A stretch of 64,000 nt of DNA from Malus domestica (Eukaryota; Streptophyta; Magnoliopsida; Rosales; Rosaceae), in assembly GCF_042453785.1 (NCBI RefSeq), contig NC_091668.1, forward strand, positions 2,682,501-2,746,500, written 5' to 3'. Of this stretch, positions 1-9,839 are shown piece by piece; within the stretch, counting starts at the first letter, position 1; each line of letters begins with the position of its first letter. Both the position numbers and the translations under genes were made by a program. Under the pieces are notes generated by a model. That model did no database searches, had not been told where the DNA came from, and saw only the letters and a list, made by a program, of their open reading frames with translations.

Positions 1-1547
1 TTACTGAAAGGTAACCTAGTACTCTTTCCTAAAGGACATGACTCACAAAAGATGACATTAGATGTACCATGAATTGGTACAAATTTATTTGAAATTAAAA
101 ACTTGATTATTGGTTTGGCAGGGTGACCAAGACGAGCATGCCACTTTTGAACAGACACCCTAACTCCCACAAACGCAGAAACTGGATACTTGAGTGGACC
201 ACTGCCATTTGGAAATGGGTATAACCCATTCTCACATCTCCCTCGGAAAAGCGTCTTCCGTGTCTTGAGGTCCTTAACAAGGAAAAAATGTGGAAAGATT
301 AGTAAATAACAGTCATTGTCTAAGGTGAACCTATGGGCGGAGATAATATTGGTAGAGGCAGTAGGGCAATGAAGGATATCTTGTAAAGCAAATGAGCAAG
401 CAGTAGTATTAAGTTGAGTGGAACCACAATGGGCAATAGAAATTCCAGAAGTATTACCTATACCTCCCACACCATCTTTACCAGTATAGTCTTTAGGATT
501 TACCAAATTCTGAAAGTCTGGAGTAATATGTGCGTTGGCACCTGTGTCTAGGAGCCAAGTTCCATTTTGCTGCTTGTTGATGGGGATGGTGGAGGACGTC
601 ATTGCCGAGAGACGTTGGGCAGGGATTCGGCCTTCAAAAGCAGTATTCATGCGGTGATAGCAGTCAAGAGCGGGATGTCCAGGTTTGCCGCAGATTTGGC
701 AAACAATGCGATCACCATATGAAGCAGATCTTTCAATATTACCTGAAGGATTGCGCTGATAATTATTATTGCGTGGGTTGTAGCTTCTTTGAGCACCACG
801 AGTGGATGGAGAGGTGCCTCGTCCATTTCCACGAGAGCGGCCTCCACCACGGCCTCTAGACGCAATGAAGGCATTGACAGTAGCACCTTCCACCAAAGGG
901 ACAGTTTGGTCCGCCATTCTTCTTTCGGTTGTGAGCAGGAGTGCTTCAAGAGTGGGATATGTGATAGGATTATCACGAGCTTGTGCAGCACTTACTGTCA
1001 TCTCAAAGGCCGGTCCAAGATTGTTCAACACAATCTGCACGAGCTCATCATCACTCACAGGATGCCCAGCTAGGGCAAGGTTATCAGCTATCGCATTCAT
1101 GCGATCCAGGTAATCCGCCACAGATAGATCACCTTTCTTGGTCTGCAACAACTCATTTCTCAAAAACAAAATTCTATTTTGAGAAGTAGAGGCATACCTT
1201 TGCTCAAGAGCTTCCCAGGTTGCTCGAGCAGTTCGTTTGCTTGCCACCACAGACAAGACAGAGGCAGTTAGAGAACCATTTATCCAACTGAGGATCATTT
1301 GATCCTGTTGTACCCAGGCAGTGTACGCTGGGTTCAGAGTGGTTGCACCAGTCACATTCTTTGGAGGACACACCAGCGTGCCATCAACATATCCCATCAA
1401 GTCCCTACTTTTTAGGATAGGGAGTATTTGAGCCAACCACAGTGGGTAGTTGGTTCTATCAAGTTTGATATTAACAACAGTAGAAAACGGATGAAAAGAG
1501 TTGTTTGGGAGGGTGGATGAACTAGCGGGAACATTGTTTTCAGCCAT
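1..1547 (-). CDS. Ty1/copia gag-protease-integrase polyprotein, N-terminal part (runs off left edge)
   Basis: An uninterrupted frame starts at ATG 1547 and stays open to base 1, about 515 codons, so the 3' part (rest of integrase, RT, RNase H) lies outside the window. Reading it by hand gives the usual copia order. A UBN2/gag region (residues ~1-230) comes first, then an RG-rich stretch. A zinc knuckle CQICGKPGHPALDC (CX2CX4HX4C) follows, then a protease motif LLDTGANAHIT and a GAG-pre-integrase motif WHARLGHP with downstream CESCPLGK. The lack of stops suggests a fairly young copy. It sits directly after a primer-binding-like site and LTR at 1602-1912. Confidence 0.93.
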   Translation of the reverse strand, partial: MAENNVPASSSTLPNNSFHPFSTVVNIKLDRTNYPLWLAQILPILKSRDLMGYVDGTLVCPPKNVTGATTLNPAYTAWVQQDQMILSWINGSLTASVLSVVASKRTARATWEALEQRYASTSQNRILFLRNELLQTKKGDLSVADYLDRMNAIADNLALAGHPVSDDELVQIVLNNLGPAFEMTVSAAQARDNPITYPTLEALLLTTERRMADQTVPLVEGATVNAFIASRGRGGGRSRGNGRGTSPSTRGAQRSYNPRNNNYQRNPSGNIERSASYGDRIVCQICGKPGHPALDCYHRMNTAFEGRIPAQRLSAMTSSTIPINKQQNGTWLLDTGANAHITPDFQNLVNPKDYTGKDGVGGIGNTSGISIAHCGSTQLNTTACSFALQDILHCPTASTNIISAHRFTLDNDCYLLIFPHFFLVKDLKTRKTLFRGRCENGLYPFPNGSGPLKYPVSAFVGVRVSVQKWHARLGHPAKPIIKFLISNKFVPIHGTSNVIFCESCPLGKSTRLPFS

Positions 1548-1616
1548 GGAAGCGAGGATGGGAAGGATAGGAAACTAGGATCGTTGTCGTTAGACAAAAA
1601 AGGCTCTAGAAACCAT

Positions 1617-1912
1617 ATTAAACTGGATTGAATATTTTTCCTTTATCTTCTGCTGCAATAGCAGCAGATATTTATATACATCATATTACACACGCATGCA
1701 ATAAAGAACTATATTAGAAGAGGCATCTTTGCTGTCAACAAAGCTGCAGTCCATGTGAAGACCCTTGCTGTCCACGATGCACTGTGAGTGGAGCATCTCC
1801 GACAGAAGAGAATGGCTCCCATTAGAATAAGCCATTAGAATAATCTTCTCATATCCTTTTCAATTCAACAGACTTCATCTAACAAGTTGGTGGTCCTAAT
1901 GTATCCTTAACA
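1617..1912 (-). repeat. copia LTR: 5' LTR of the gag element, apparently also the 3' LTR of the RT/RNase H remnant
   Basis: On the minus strand this starts TGTTAAGGATACATTAGG right after a polypurine tract (TTGAGGGGGTG) of the remnant at 1913-2724. It ends ...AATA next to a degenerate initiator-Met primer site (TGGTTTCTAGAGCC, about 1602-1615) in front of the gag frame. One LTR thus appears to serve two internal regions, as expected after recombination between tandem elements. The right boundary is clear; the left one is approximate because the terminal CA is not preserved. Confidence 0.7.
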
Positions 1913-2724
1913 CACCCCCTCAAGCTAAAGTTAGGGGGTCTAACTGAAAGCTTGGAAGTAAGCTCTGCAAAACGAGGAGCAGGCAAGGATTTGGTGAAAA
2001 TATCTGCCAGTTGAAGAAGAGAAGTAACATGATGAACACTAACTGTACCACTGAGAACCTTTTCCCGAATATAATGGTAGTCGATTTCAACATGTTTAGT
2101 CCGAGCATGGAAGACCGGATTGAAGGCCAAGGCAATTGCACTCTTGTTATCACAGAAAATCGCAGGCGTTTTGAGAATAGGAAAAGATATATCATGCAGA
2201 ATCTTACTGACCCAACTGAGTTCAGCAGCTGTATTGGCCAAAGACCTGTACTCAGCTTCAGTAGACGAGCGGGCAACGGTGCATTGCTTCTTGGCACTCC
2301 AAGAGATGAGATTAGGACCAAGAAAAACACAATAGCCACTTGTTGATCGTCTATCAATAGGACAGCCTGCCCAGTCCGCATCAGACCACGCAGTAAGGCT
2401 TTGACAACCTTTAGTAAAACACAAACCAGAATCAAGAGTACCCTTCAAATAACGAAGGATTCGTTTGACTGCCTGCAAATGAATGGTCCGAGGAGAATGC
2501 ATATACTGACAGACTTGGTTAACAGCGAAAGCCAAATCGGGTCGCGTCCAGGTGAGATACTGCAAGGCCCCAACAATTGATCTATAAAAGGTAGGATCAG
2601 GAAGTAAAGTACCAGAGTGATCCAGTTTGGCAGAAGCAACAGGAGTGGAGCAAGGTTTAACACCAACCATATCAATCTTCTTTAACAAGTCAAGAGCATA
2701 TTTAGACTGGTGAAGGAATAATCC
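1879..2724 (-). pseudogene. copia reverse transcriptase C-terminus and RNase H remnant
   Basis: The frame carries the copia RT/RNase H tail: GLFLHQSKYALDLLKK, TRPDLAFAVNQVCQYMHSP, SDADWAGCPIDRRSTSGYC, FCDNKSAIALA and TKHVEIDYHYIREKV. The frame is open but has no gag, protease, integrase or YVDD part. It is joined at 2724/2725 directly to an LTR end (...TCTACA), so everything between the primer site and mid-RT was deleted. The coding end reads through the polypurine tract into the LTR (stop at 1879). It cannot make a working polymerase. Confidence 0.9.
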
Positions 2725-2924
2725 TGTAGAGAACAATCAGAGGTAGAGAGAGAAAGAAATCTAGAGAGAGAGAGAATTGAATAGAATGATTTTCATTATC
2801 TCAGAATATGTACAACACAATATATATATATACAACCACCTACTCTACCAACTATATCTTAACAGATAAGAAATCTTTTTAATCAGATTTAGACATAGTT
2901 GGTGGTCCTAATGTATCCTTAACA
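2725..2924 (-). repeat. copia LTR abutting the RT remnant
   Basis: A 200-bp minus-strand sequence starting TGTTAAGGATACATTAGG and ending TCTACA, with a CT-rich 3' part. Its first ~27 bp match the LTR at 1617-1912, after which the two diverge, so they belong to related subfamilies. No internal spacer or primer site remains between it and the RT remnant. Confidence 0.75.
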
Positions 2925-3539
2925 CAGACAGCCAGGAAGTTGCCCTTCTGCCTTCAGAAACAATCTCAAGGCCAATTTTTTTTCATGGTTCCATGTGCCG
3001 ACAGTGCACTTTTGATGTGATTCTCGGTAAAATAGTTGTTAATTAAACTCTTGTGGTGATCCCAAACTTCTGTTAGTCCTCGGTTAAACAAAAGCACAAG
3101 TAGGGTTGAAATTGTCCTTTCAAGAAAGATAGATCGATGACGCCAAAACATCTACGAGTTCGGGGTGACATAGGATTCGATTGAGATTGGAATTTGACAG
3201 AAATCGAGAGGCTTAAGGTTTGCGGCTCAAATTGAACGAAATCGAAGTGTGAATCTAAACATTTGACTAAAAAATAGGTTACAAACCCTGATGCTTCTAG
3301 ATGATGTATATGCTTCCAGAGTTGGTTGTTGAATGGTGAAACCTATCACTCAAAAATTGAAGCGGCACATGTGAAGGGCGAACTAATATTAGATGAATTG
3401 GGCTTCAAAAGTTTAGATCGAAAGGATAATTTTAACCCCGCATGTGAGGCGCACATGCTAACTGGGAACGCTACATGAATTTAATTAAAACTTTTAAACC
3501 ACAAGGTTCACATTGAAAGTGCAATTTCACCTCAAATAT
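2925..3539. other. intergenic, no gene seen
   Basis: No coding or structured feature could be supported here. The ATG-rich short frames have no recognisable motif. Confidence 0.5.
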
Positions 3540-3835
3540 CAACAACAGCAACAAAGTCTTTTCTCATTAAGTGGGCTCGGCTGTATAAATCTTAAAACGT
3601 TATTGCACTCGGTTCTGTGCTATGTCTTTCGTTAGATCCAAATACTCTAAATATTTTCTTAAAGTCTCTTCCAAAATCTTCCGAGGTCTTTCTCTACCTC
3701 TTTGGCCCTGAACCTCTGTCCCGAAATCGCATCTAATAACCTAAGCATTAGTAGGCCTTTGTTTCACATGTTCAAACCACCGTAACTAATTTCCTCTAAT
3801 CTTTCCTCCAAATTCACCTCAAAGATCACACAAGA
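3540..3835 (-). pseudogene. LINE (L1-type) reverse-transcriptase C-terminal tail, degenerate
   Basis: On the minus strand the three frames together read like the very C-terminus of plant L1-type RT. A region resembling 'RWFGHVKQRPT' is followed by a GRERPRKILEETLRK-like segment, then LEYLDLTKDIAQNR and a final 'Q-stop-RFKIYTAEPT'. Several frameshifts and stops are present. This is an old 5'-truncated LINE fragment. Confidence 0.75.
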
Positions 3836-4312
3836 ATTTTTTTTGGCCCATTCTAAAAATTACCGACTATAAATCTTTTATTACTCTACGAGTTATTTTC
3901 TCCTCCTAGTATATGACATTTTCGCGACAAACAAATATCCTCTTATATGTCATACGAAACTAAAGAAATAAAAAATGGAATTAGTGAACACTGTTACCCG
4001 GAGCTTACGGCCTGAACAGAAGTAAAAGCCGTGAATACGACTTTCACCTATAAATGCATTCCATGACATGCTGCCCGTTCCATGCGGAACATAAGAAAAT
4101 CACAACAGATGCATTTGCAATTGTGGAAAGTTGGCAAACACGAAAAGGAACCAGAAAGAAGGCGGAGAGGGGAACAGCACAGACAAGTAAGCAAACCATG
4201 CATAGCCCGAAAGAAGCATGGCATCACAAATCATCACAAGAACGAAACAAGGACCATCGATGTCTTATAATGGTACCCTCTGGTGCGACACCACCACTCG
4301 TCACTGTATTCA
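3836..4312. other. intergenic, no gene seen
   Basis: Contains only short overlapping frames (4054-4356) with biased Lys/His/Thr composition and no family resemblance. Confidence 0.4.
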
Positions 4313-4633
4313 GACCTAGTTTGGGAGTGAGGTGCTTAAAAAAAAAGCACCCATGAAAAAAAGCTATGAGGGTTTTAGGTGTTTGGTAAACTGAAAAAAA
4401 AGGGCTTATTTTGGAAGCTGCTGTGAGAATAAGCTGAAATCAAAGGAAAAAGCTGAAGCTGCTATTTGCAGCTTTGGAAAACTGGTTTTTTTTCAAAGCA
4501 CACGGAGCTACAGTGCTTCTTTAACCAAAAGCACTTTTACAAAAAAGTTTACCAAACACTCTGCTGATTTATTTCACAGCCGCTTATTCTCACAGCAGCT
4601 TTTTTTCAAAGCACAACAATACCAAACCAGCCC
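4313..4633. mobile_element. MITE with imperfect terminal inverted repeats (hAT-like)
   Basis: The left end CTAGTTTGGGAGTGAGGTGC pairs with the inverted right end CTGGTTTGGTATTGTTGTGC. The interior is also self-complementary, with GCTGCTGTGAGAATAAGC on the left and its inverse on the right. The overall look (GGGCTGGTTTGG ends, AAAGCTGCTGTGAGAATAAGC) matches a MITE type I recall as very common in apple and pear. A clean target duplication was not found. Confidence 0.75.
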
Positions 4634-4680
4634 TCACTGTTCCGAACCTACAAGCCTGGAACAAATTATAATCTTGCTGT

Positions 4681-4699
4681 GGGGGGGGGGGGGGGGGGG
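4681..4699 (+). repeat. homopolymer of 19 G
   Basis: Nineteen consecutive G residues follow TTGCTGT. This is rare in this AT-rich context, and its length may be unstable or a consensus error. Confidence 0.9.
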
Positions 4700-4754
4700 C
4701 TATCTATGGTGTTAAGGCAGACTACCCTCATAATAACTCAAAGACGAGTGCCGT

Positions 4755-4934
4755 GACTTACATCATTCAGACACAAATTAAACAATAACACACTATTCGC
4801 CTGCTGTAAGAACATAAGTAGAAAATTAAATAATGAGGAAAACCAGTTACCAAAGTTCAGGTCCAAAATTACTCAAATCCAATCACAGGCGAATAGAGTG
4901 TTATCATTAAGTTTGAGTCCGAATGATGTAAGTA
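4755..4934. repeat. foldback: ~49-bp inverted repeat around an 82-bp loop
   Basis: The left arm 4755-4803 and right arm 4886-4934 are inverted copies with about 80-85% identity; both carry ACTTACATCATTC and a TATTCGCCTG core. It could be a small MITE or a transcribed hairpin. No coding content. Confidence 0.75.
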
Positions 4935-5752
4935 TTGCCCATAATCTTTGATAGTGCCAAGACTTAAAACAAAGAAACTAAAAAATATGGAAAAACAAAA
5001 TGGAAAACTTCAATTACAATGGCACAGTGACTATCTCACTACTACATATATAAATGTGGCTCAAAAAGTGCTTGAAACATCATCGTAGTAAATGCCTCAG
5101 TACATGATCTTGATTTATCATCACTGCCACATTCTATTTCATAACATGCTACCAAAAAATTAAAAATTCAACCTGTACAAGAATTGATAAATCTTAATGA
5201 AAAACTCGATCAAAACCCCCGCACAGTACCAAAACTATAGGACTTAACTACAATAACTTGTGGACAGGCATCAAACATGGGAAAGATTATGATATAATGG
5301 CTTTACCAGTTAAATATGCTAGGCCAAGGCTTGCATAATTCTTTCTCTATCAAGGATAAGTGAATCAGTGATGAAAAACATTCGAAAATGATACATGAAT
5401 AGAAATTTTGGATATCGAACTATGAGATCAGAGTATAATAAACAGCTACAAATTGGAAGATGGCGTGCCAATAGTGTTAGAATGAAAGTGCGAGTAGAAC
5501 ACAAAACATACATTTGATCAAACTATGGGTATCACTTAGTACAATGGTAAGCCATTATTAACAATTTGTCTTCAGATTTGGCAAAATTTTGCAGGCTACT
5601 GCAAAGAGACTATTAATATGTAAGAACAGAATCAATCATAATACAAGAAATAAAGTCTATTGAACTAAAACTTTATTTCACAATTTAGTAAACGTATGCC
5701 TCAACTGAACTACAAAACTTTTATTTCACAATTTGGTAAACATTACCATTGC
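4935..5752. other. region 3' of the COA5-like gene
   Basis: AT-rich. The near-repeat ACTTTATTTCACAATTTAGTAAAC (5669-5692) / CTTTTATTTCACAATTTGGTAAAC (5717-5740) lies just downstream of the COA5 stop and may belong to its 3' UTR. Nothing else recognised. Confidence 0.35.
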
Positions 5753-5968
5753 TCAATAGCCTTTATTCCCCCGAATCCTGGCCCTCATGTCAACCTGCCC
5801 TCTTTTGCAATTGAAGTACGTTTCCCTCAGACCAATACATTCGCTTGATATTGATGGACTCTTTTCCCCAGCACACTCCCTAAACGACCGCTTCTCAACC
5901 TTAATGCAGTCACACTCACTAAGACATTTGACCAATTCCGTTGCCAGGCCCTTGCAAGACTTTGCCAT
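5753..5968 (-). CDS. COA5: cytochrome c oxidase assembly factor 5 (PET191-like)
   Basis: A 71-residue protein with the PET191 family signature: start MAKSCKGLATELVKCLSE and end CKRGQVDMRARIRGNKGY. Paired cysteines are visible at C5-X9-C15 and C44-X9-C54, with C21-X10-C32 between them, as in twin-CX9C proteins oxidised by Mia40 in the mitochondrial intermembrane space. The family helps build complex IV. Length equals that of plant homologues. The coding sequence is one exon starting at ATG 5968. A 5'-UTR intron is likely at 5985-6897: minus-strand donor GGAG|GTAAGC at 6898/6897, acceptor TTTTCAG|GGGAGG at 5985/5984. The non-coding exon 1 is then about 6898-7020. Confidence 0.93.
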   Translation of the reverse strand: MAKSCKGLATELVKCLSECDCIKVEKRSFRECAGEKSPSISSECIGLRETYFNCKRGQVDMRARIRGNKGY

Positions 5969-5984
5969 TTCGCCCTAGCCTCCC

Positions 5985-6897
5985 CTGAAAATTTCGAGTA
6001 CTTAAAAGTTGAGAGTCTTGAGACTAGAAAATAAGTGAAAGTAAATGCACCGCATGAAGTTTCAAATAACCATTACATCACAATCAAATACAGATGCTAA
6101 ATCTTGCGAGTGCAAACAATTTGAAACTAAGATTGCTCGGGGTTGGATAATCTATCAAATGCTGATGAAGTGTGGAGGAAACCTAGTAACTTGTTACTAA
6201 TTACGCCTACCAAAATAAATATATAGATATGTTTCCTAGATTACTCCGCTCCAACAGAACTAGGCCACCCCCATTCTAGCAGAAATTCACCCATCCAACA
6301 TCTAAAGCCCACATTTCTTTACTTCAATTTGTAACTTAGCAGCTCTCAAGTCAGTAGGCACCATACCATCCCACCCTGGTAAATATTTCTAGTTCCGCCC
6401 TTGAGCGCAGACCGCACTTGGACAGCCTCCATTTACGCTCCAAATGAAAATGTTAACGAATGCGGTAAGCCCGAAAATGAACTCTGTCATCAACTCAACA
6501 AACTGATAGACCAATTGATGGTAAATTCATCGAGTTTAGGGATGCAAAATACCAGAAACCTATCCACTTAATCACTGAGATTTTTGTAACGCAAAAAGGA
6601 AGGAACTTTATACACAAATTGTACCAAACCCACCTAACCCAAATCCAAAATAATCAAACCCATAAAAAATCTATCGTCTTTCCAGCAAACCTCTTTCGGA
6701 TGTCAGCTCAGAAGCTTCAAGAATCAAGCTCTAATCACTTCCCCTATACCTGATTAAATTAAACAAGCTATATAATATTTCTGTAATTTCAACTTCCTTT
6801 GGTTTATGTAGATTAAAATCTCTAGGAAAACTACCCAGAAGTTGTACGCTTTGAATTTTATCCCTAAATGTGTAGAAATTGGGAAAGGTCAGCTTAC
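5985..6897 (-). other. probable 5'-UTR intron of the COA5-like gene
   Basis: Consensus splice donor (GGAG|GTAAG) and acceptor (TTTTCAG|G) on the minus strand frame a 913-bp interval 16 bases upstream of the COA5 ATG. Only sequence consensus supports it. Confidence 0.6.
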
Positions 6898-7090
6898 CTC
6901 CAAGAACGCAAAAATCTGGATCAACGACGAGTTCTGATTTCTCCGCACAGTGCCGAAGTCGTCGAGAAGGAAGAAGAGGAACGGAGCAAGACACCGGCAG
7001 TAATTTTCCGCAACCGAAGTTTGTAGATTACAAAAATGGGTGTAAATAGCCAATGCGGCCTTTATTTTTATTTTTTTTTTTTCTTGGGTG

Positions 7091-7112
7091 CTTTTGGGGC
7101 CTGGGGCCCAAA
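7091..7112 (-). promoter_or_regulatory. site II-like promoter element (GGCCCA core)
   Basis: The minus strand reads TTTTGGGCCCCAGGCCCC just upstream of the predicted COA5 exon 1. Site II elements (TGGGCC/T) are known in promoters of plant nuclear genes for cytochrome oxidase and other mitochondrial functions, which fits the downstream gene. The transcription start is not known. Confidence 0.45.
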
Positions 7113-7229
7113 ACAAACAAAATAACCAACGCAGCATTTTCAATTTTTCACAACTCTTTTCTCTTTGTATACTCTAATTATTACTTTATTTTTTATCAAA
7201 AAAAATCATTATTACTTTATAGTTAAAAT

Positions 7230-7500
7230 GGTGTTCGAGATGAGCATACTTATTATGACTTTTGACAATGAAAATCAATAGAAGTGGTTTTTGAGCTTAT
7301 ACACAATAAATCATGTCATTTCGTGAAAAATTTGTCAATACGCTTGTTAAGTGGAGGAGTTAGTTTGACAAAAATACTCTTAAAGAAGTAGTCACGTGAT
7401 GACCAAAATGATTTACTGTAAACAAACTCAGAGACCACTTCTATTGATTTTTTTAGTCTGAGACCAAAATAAGAAGATATGTCTATCAGAGATCAATTAG
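7230..7500. mobile_element. foldback MITE
   Basis: The arm AAAATCAATAGAAGTGGT (about 7270-7287) recurs inverted as ACCACTTCTATTGATTTTTT (about 7434-7455). Boundaries were not resolved and no target duplication was identified. Confidence 0.5.
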
Positions 7501-7995
7501 CTAAATACCCCTCTAATTATTCATCACCATTTAATTGGATAAAATGAATCAAAATAAAATTAACAGATATAAATAAACAAAAAAATCGAATTTGGGACTT
7601 CAAAAGTTCGGATACATGAGTGAAACTGATTACAAGTTTCTTATAGGATGACATAAATTCCTAATTTTAAGTGATTAAAATTCGAATTTGAGTACAAGAA
7701 AGCAAATACAACATATTGGTTAACTAGTTTTTTATTTATATATGTTTCTAAATTTCTTCAGAAATTCCTTTTTCATCAAAATTTTAACTCAAAGTTTGTG
7801 AGTACTTCTTTTTTCGATCACAAGATTAACTCCTTTTTTGAGCACCAGATTTTCATCCTCGTATGAATTTCAAAAGCAATTTAAAAAGATCATCCAAATT
7901 AACAGAGTAATTATACCGCAGAAAATAAAGAAAAAATTAACAAAAACAAAATATAAAGAGAACATAGAAAAACCATGCTACTGACTGCAACAAAT
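7501..7995. other. intergenic, 3' flank of NEP1-like gene
   Basis: AT-rich with no gene or recognised repeat. Confidence 0.4.
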
Positions 7996-8862
7996 TCACA
8001 AGATGTTCCATTTTCTCTCCAATGCAATGCAGATACGACTGAGACACGAAGCAGCACTCAAATGATCTCCAGAAACCGACACCAAATCATCAAGATACTC
8101 GCTATCAATCGCCCCACGAGCCATTGCACCAACCACAAACACCAAATTTTCAACATCTGCACCCCCCAAATCACTGACATAATCCCTCAACTCAACCGCC
8201 TTGCTTGCGCTGCAAGAAAGTCCTACCTTGAAGGAGTTCACAGGCAAGTGCCGGGTCACAGGATTCTTCACCAGACGAAACAATGTCATGCCGCCTCTGA
8301 CACTTTTGCCGCTAGGCGCAACCCTAAGATCTTGTAAGACCTTTGACATCAGGTCACAGAACTTGTCCAATGATGCTGGTATGGCAGTACGCGGACTAAC
8401 CTCAATCAGCACGCCGCAATCCGTTTTGATGTAAACGGCTTCTAGTCTGCCGGACATGCAGAGTCTCGATGTCATGATCTGGTGGAGAGCGTCGTGGACA
8501 ATGTCGGGGCGGTGTACGTAAGGATCAAGTTTCTTTTTCCTCATGAAATCCGAGTGGTGGTCGGGATTCAAAACCCGAATTATGTTTCCGACATGAGCTA
8601 GTGTTAGAGAGGCCTTGTCGAGAACGAATATAACTTTTTGTTTCATGTTATTCGCATTGGAATTGTTAGGGGCTGCTGGAATCCAATCGGGAAGTTCCGT
8701 TTTTGTTTCCTTAGTATTTTCTGTCAGTCCAACTGCTTCTTTGATGTCTGCTCCAGCAATAGCATCTATCAACTTTGAACTAAGCCTTTTTCTTGGCGAC
8801 ATCTTTCTCTTTGTTTTGCACAGAAAGGTTGTTCGCAACATCTCTCTCTTCGCCAATCTCAT
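7996..8862 (-). CDS. NEP1/EMG1-like rRNA pseudouridine N1-methyltransferase, divergent paralogue
   Basis: A 288-residue single-exon frame of the SPOUT-class NEP1/EMG1 family. Members N1-methylate a pseudouridine of 18S rRNA during small-subunit assembly in the nucleolus. Family landmarks: KVIFVLDKASL (76-86), HRPDIVHDAL (117-126), GRLEAVYIKT (138-147), LVKNPVTRHLPVN (197-209), VFVVGAMARG (241-250) and the C-terminus RICIALERKWNIL. The Arg-rich RNA-contact segment (VRIPRTFKRF-like in the family) reads TAIPASLDKF at 159-168. Arg is lost at 160 and 163 and is Lys at 167. The usual GAMAHG is GAMARG. The basic 1-75 extension is poorly conserved; start at ATG 8862, with Met21 as an alternative. No stops or frameshifts, so it is likely expressed but possibly altered in function. 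Confidence 0.88.
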   Translation of the reverse strand: MRLAKREMLRTTFLCKTKRKMSPRKRLSSKLIDAIAGADIKEAVGLTENTKETKTELPDWIPAAPNNSNANNMKQKVIFVLDKASLTLAHVGNIIRVLNPDHHSDFMRKKKLDPYVHRPDIVHDALHQIMTSRLCMSGRLEAVYIKTDCGVLIEVSPRTAIPASLDKFCDLMSKVLQDLRVAPSGKSVRGGMTLFRLVKNPVTRHLPVNSFKVGLSCSASKAVELRDYVSDLGGADVENLVFVVGAMARGAIDSEYLDDLVSVSGDHLSAASCLSRICIALERKWNIL

Positions 8863-8919
8863 TTTGCAAATATGGACACTTCAGATATCTGAATCAATCT
8901 GATATATTCGACAGAAATG

Positions 8920-9042
8920 CTGTGGAAAAAAAAATATCAAATACTTGTTAAATATATTTCACCCTTTTTCTGAAAATTATTTATAAGATGTAGACATTTC
9001 GGCAAAAAAACTTCAACCGATACAAAAATTAAGATAAAAACC

Positions 9043-9074
<32 letters not shown>

Positions 9075-9559
9075 ATCATGATCATCTGCTAACTCTTACC
9101 AATGAAGAATTGCGGAAGAATCAACGACAACAATAGCAACAGGGACCAAAAAAAAAACCCTAATCTCCCTTCCTTTACCAACTGGTCTTCTAATATGAAC
9201 GAACAATATAAACCACATTGCCAATGGGTTTAGGGTTTAGGCAAAAAAAAATAATATCCCTACACCCTAACTCAAAAAATACCCAATCAAAATCTATGGC
9301 GCTAACCAAATTATACAGTATAGAACACATTACAATACATATTTCAGGTTTCTTTGGTTCTCGGCAAAGAAACGGCGTGAACATGTGAAGCCACAGAAAA
9401 TTAAATTAGAGAAACATGCAATCAATATTTTAGCAATCAAATCGTATTCATCATCACAGAAAAAACCCTAATTCATTTATCGATGTACATTTATATGCAT
9501 ATAACAAGTTAAAGTAATGATTTAACTCACAAATTCTGCGATATGGATCTTGAAATTAC
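8920..9559 (-). other. probable 5'-UTR intron of the NEP1-like gene
   Basis: The minus-strand donor TTCTCAG|GTAATT (9560/9559) and a T-rich acceptor TTTTTCCACAG|CATT (8920/8919) define a 640-bp intron before the NEP1-like ATG. The non-coding first exon would be about 9560-9800. Inferred from splice consensus only. Confidence 0.55.
9054..9073 (+). repeat. (TA)n microsatellite
   Basis: About 10 TA units inside the predicted 5'-UTR intron. Confidence 0.85.
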
Positions 9560-9837
9560 CTGAGAACCAATTCTCTCTGCAGTGCCGAGCCAATCTGAAC
9601 CAATTCTCTCAGTCAGCTGCCCTAGGGTTTTCGACCAGGTGGGAAACATATCAATGACAATGTCTAATTATATTCTCTCTAAAGTTTTTGCGGGTGTGCG
9701 GCCGATAGGGAGGAGGAGTATTAGTTATAGATTTTCAAGGAGTATGCGGTGGTCGGAAAAACCGGAATTTGAAGTAGGAAGCCCGCGACAGACTTACTGC
9801 AGCTCCATTTTTGGGATTTAGGGTTTAAGCAGGGCTT
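9155..9837 (-). promoter_or_regulatory. cluster of telo-box motifs (AAACCCTAA) near the NEP1-like gene
   Basis: AAACCCTAA occurs at 9155-9163 and 9463-9471. A double copy in reverse (GGGTTTAGGGTTTAGG) is at 9226-9241 and TTAGGGTTTA at 9828-9837. Telo-boxes are known promoter or leader elements of plant ribosomal-protein and ribosome-biogenesis genes, fitting an rRNA-modification gene. Several fall within the predicted 5'-UTR intron. Confidence 0.55.
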
Positions 9838-9839
9838 CC

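Noticed and set aside
647-1189. Overlapping frames of 68-114 codons on both strands around the gag region
   Set aside because: They are shadows of the continuous minus-strand gag-protease frame (1547 to 1), which has zinc-knuckle and protease motifs.
8201-8902. Plus-strand frames overlapping the NEP1-like gene
   Set aside because: No family resemblance, while the opposite strand has clear NEP1 motifs.
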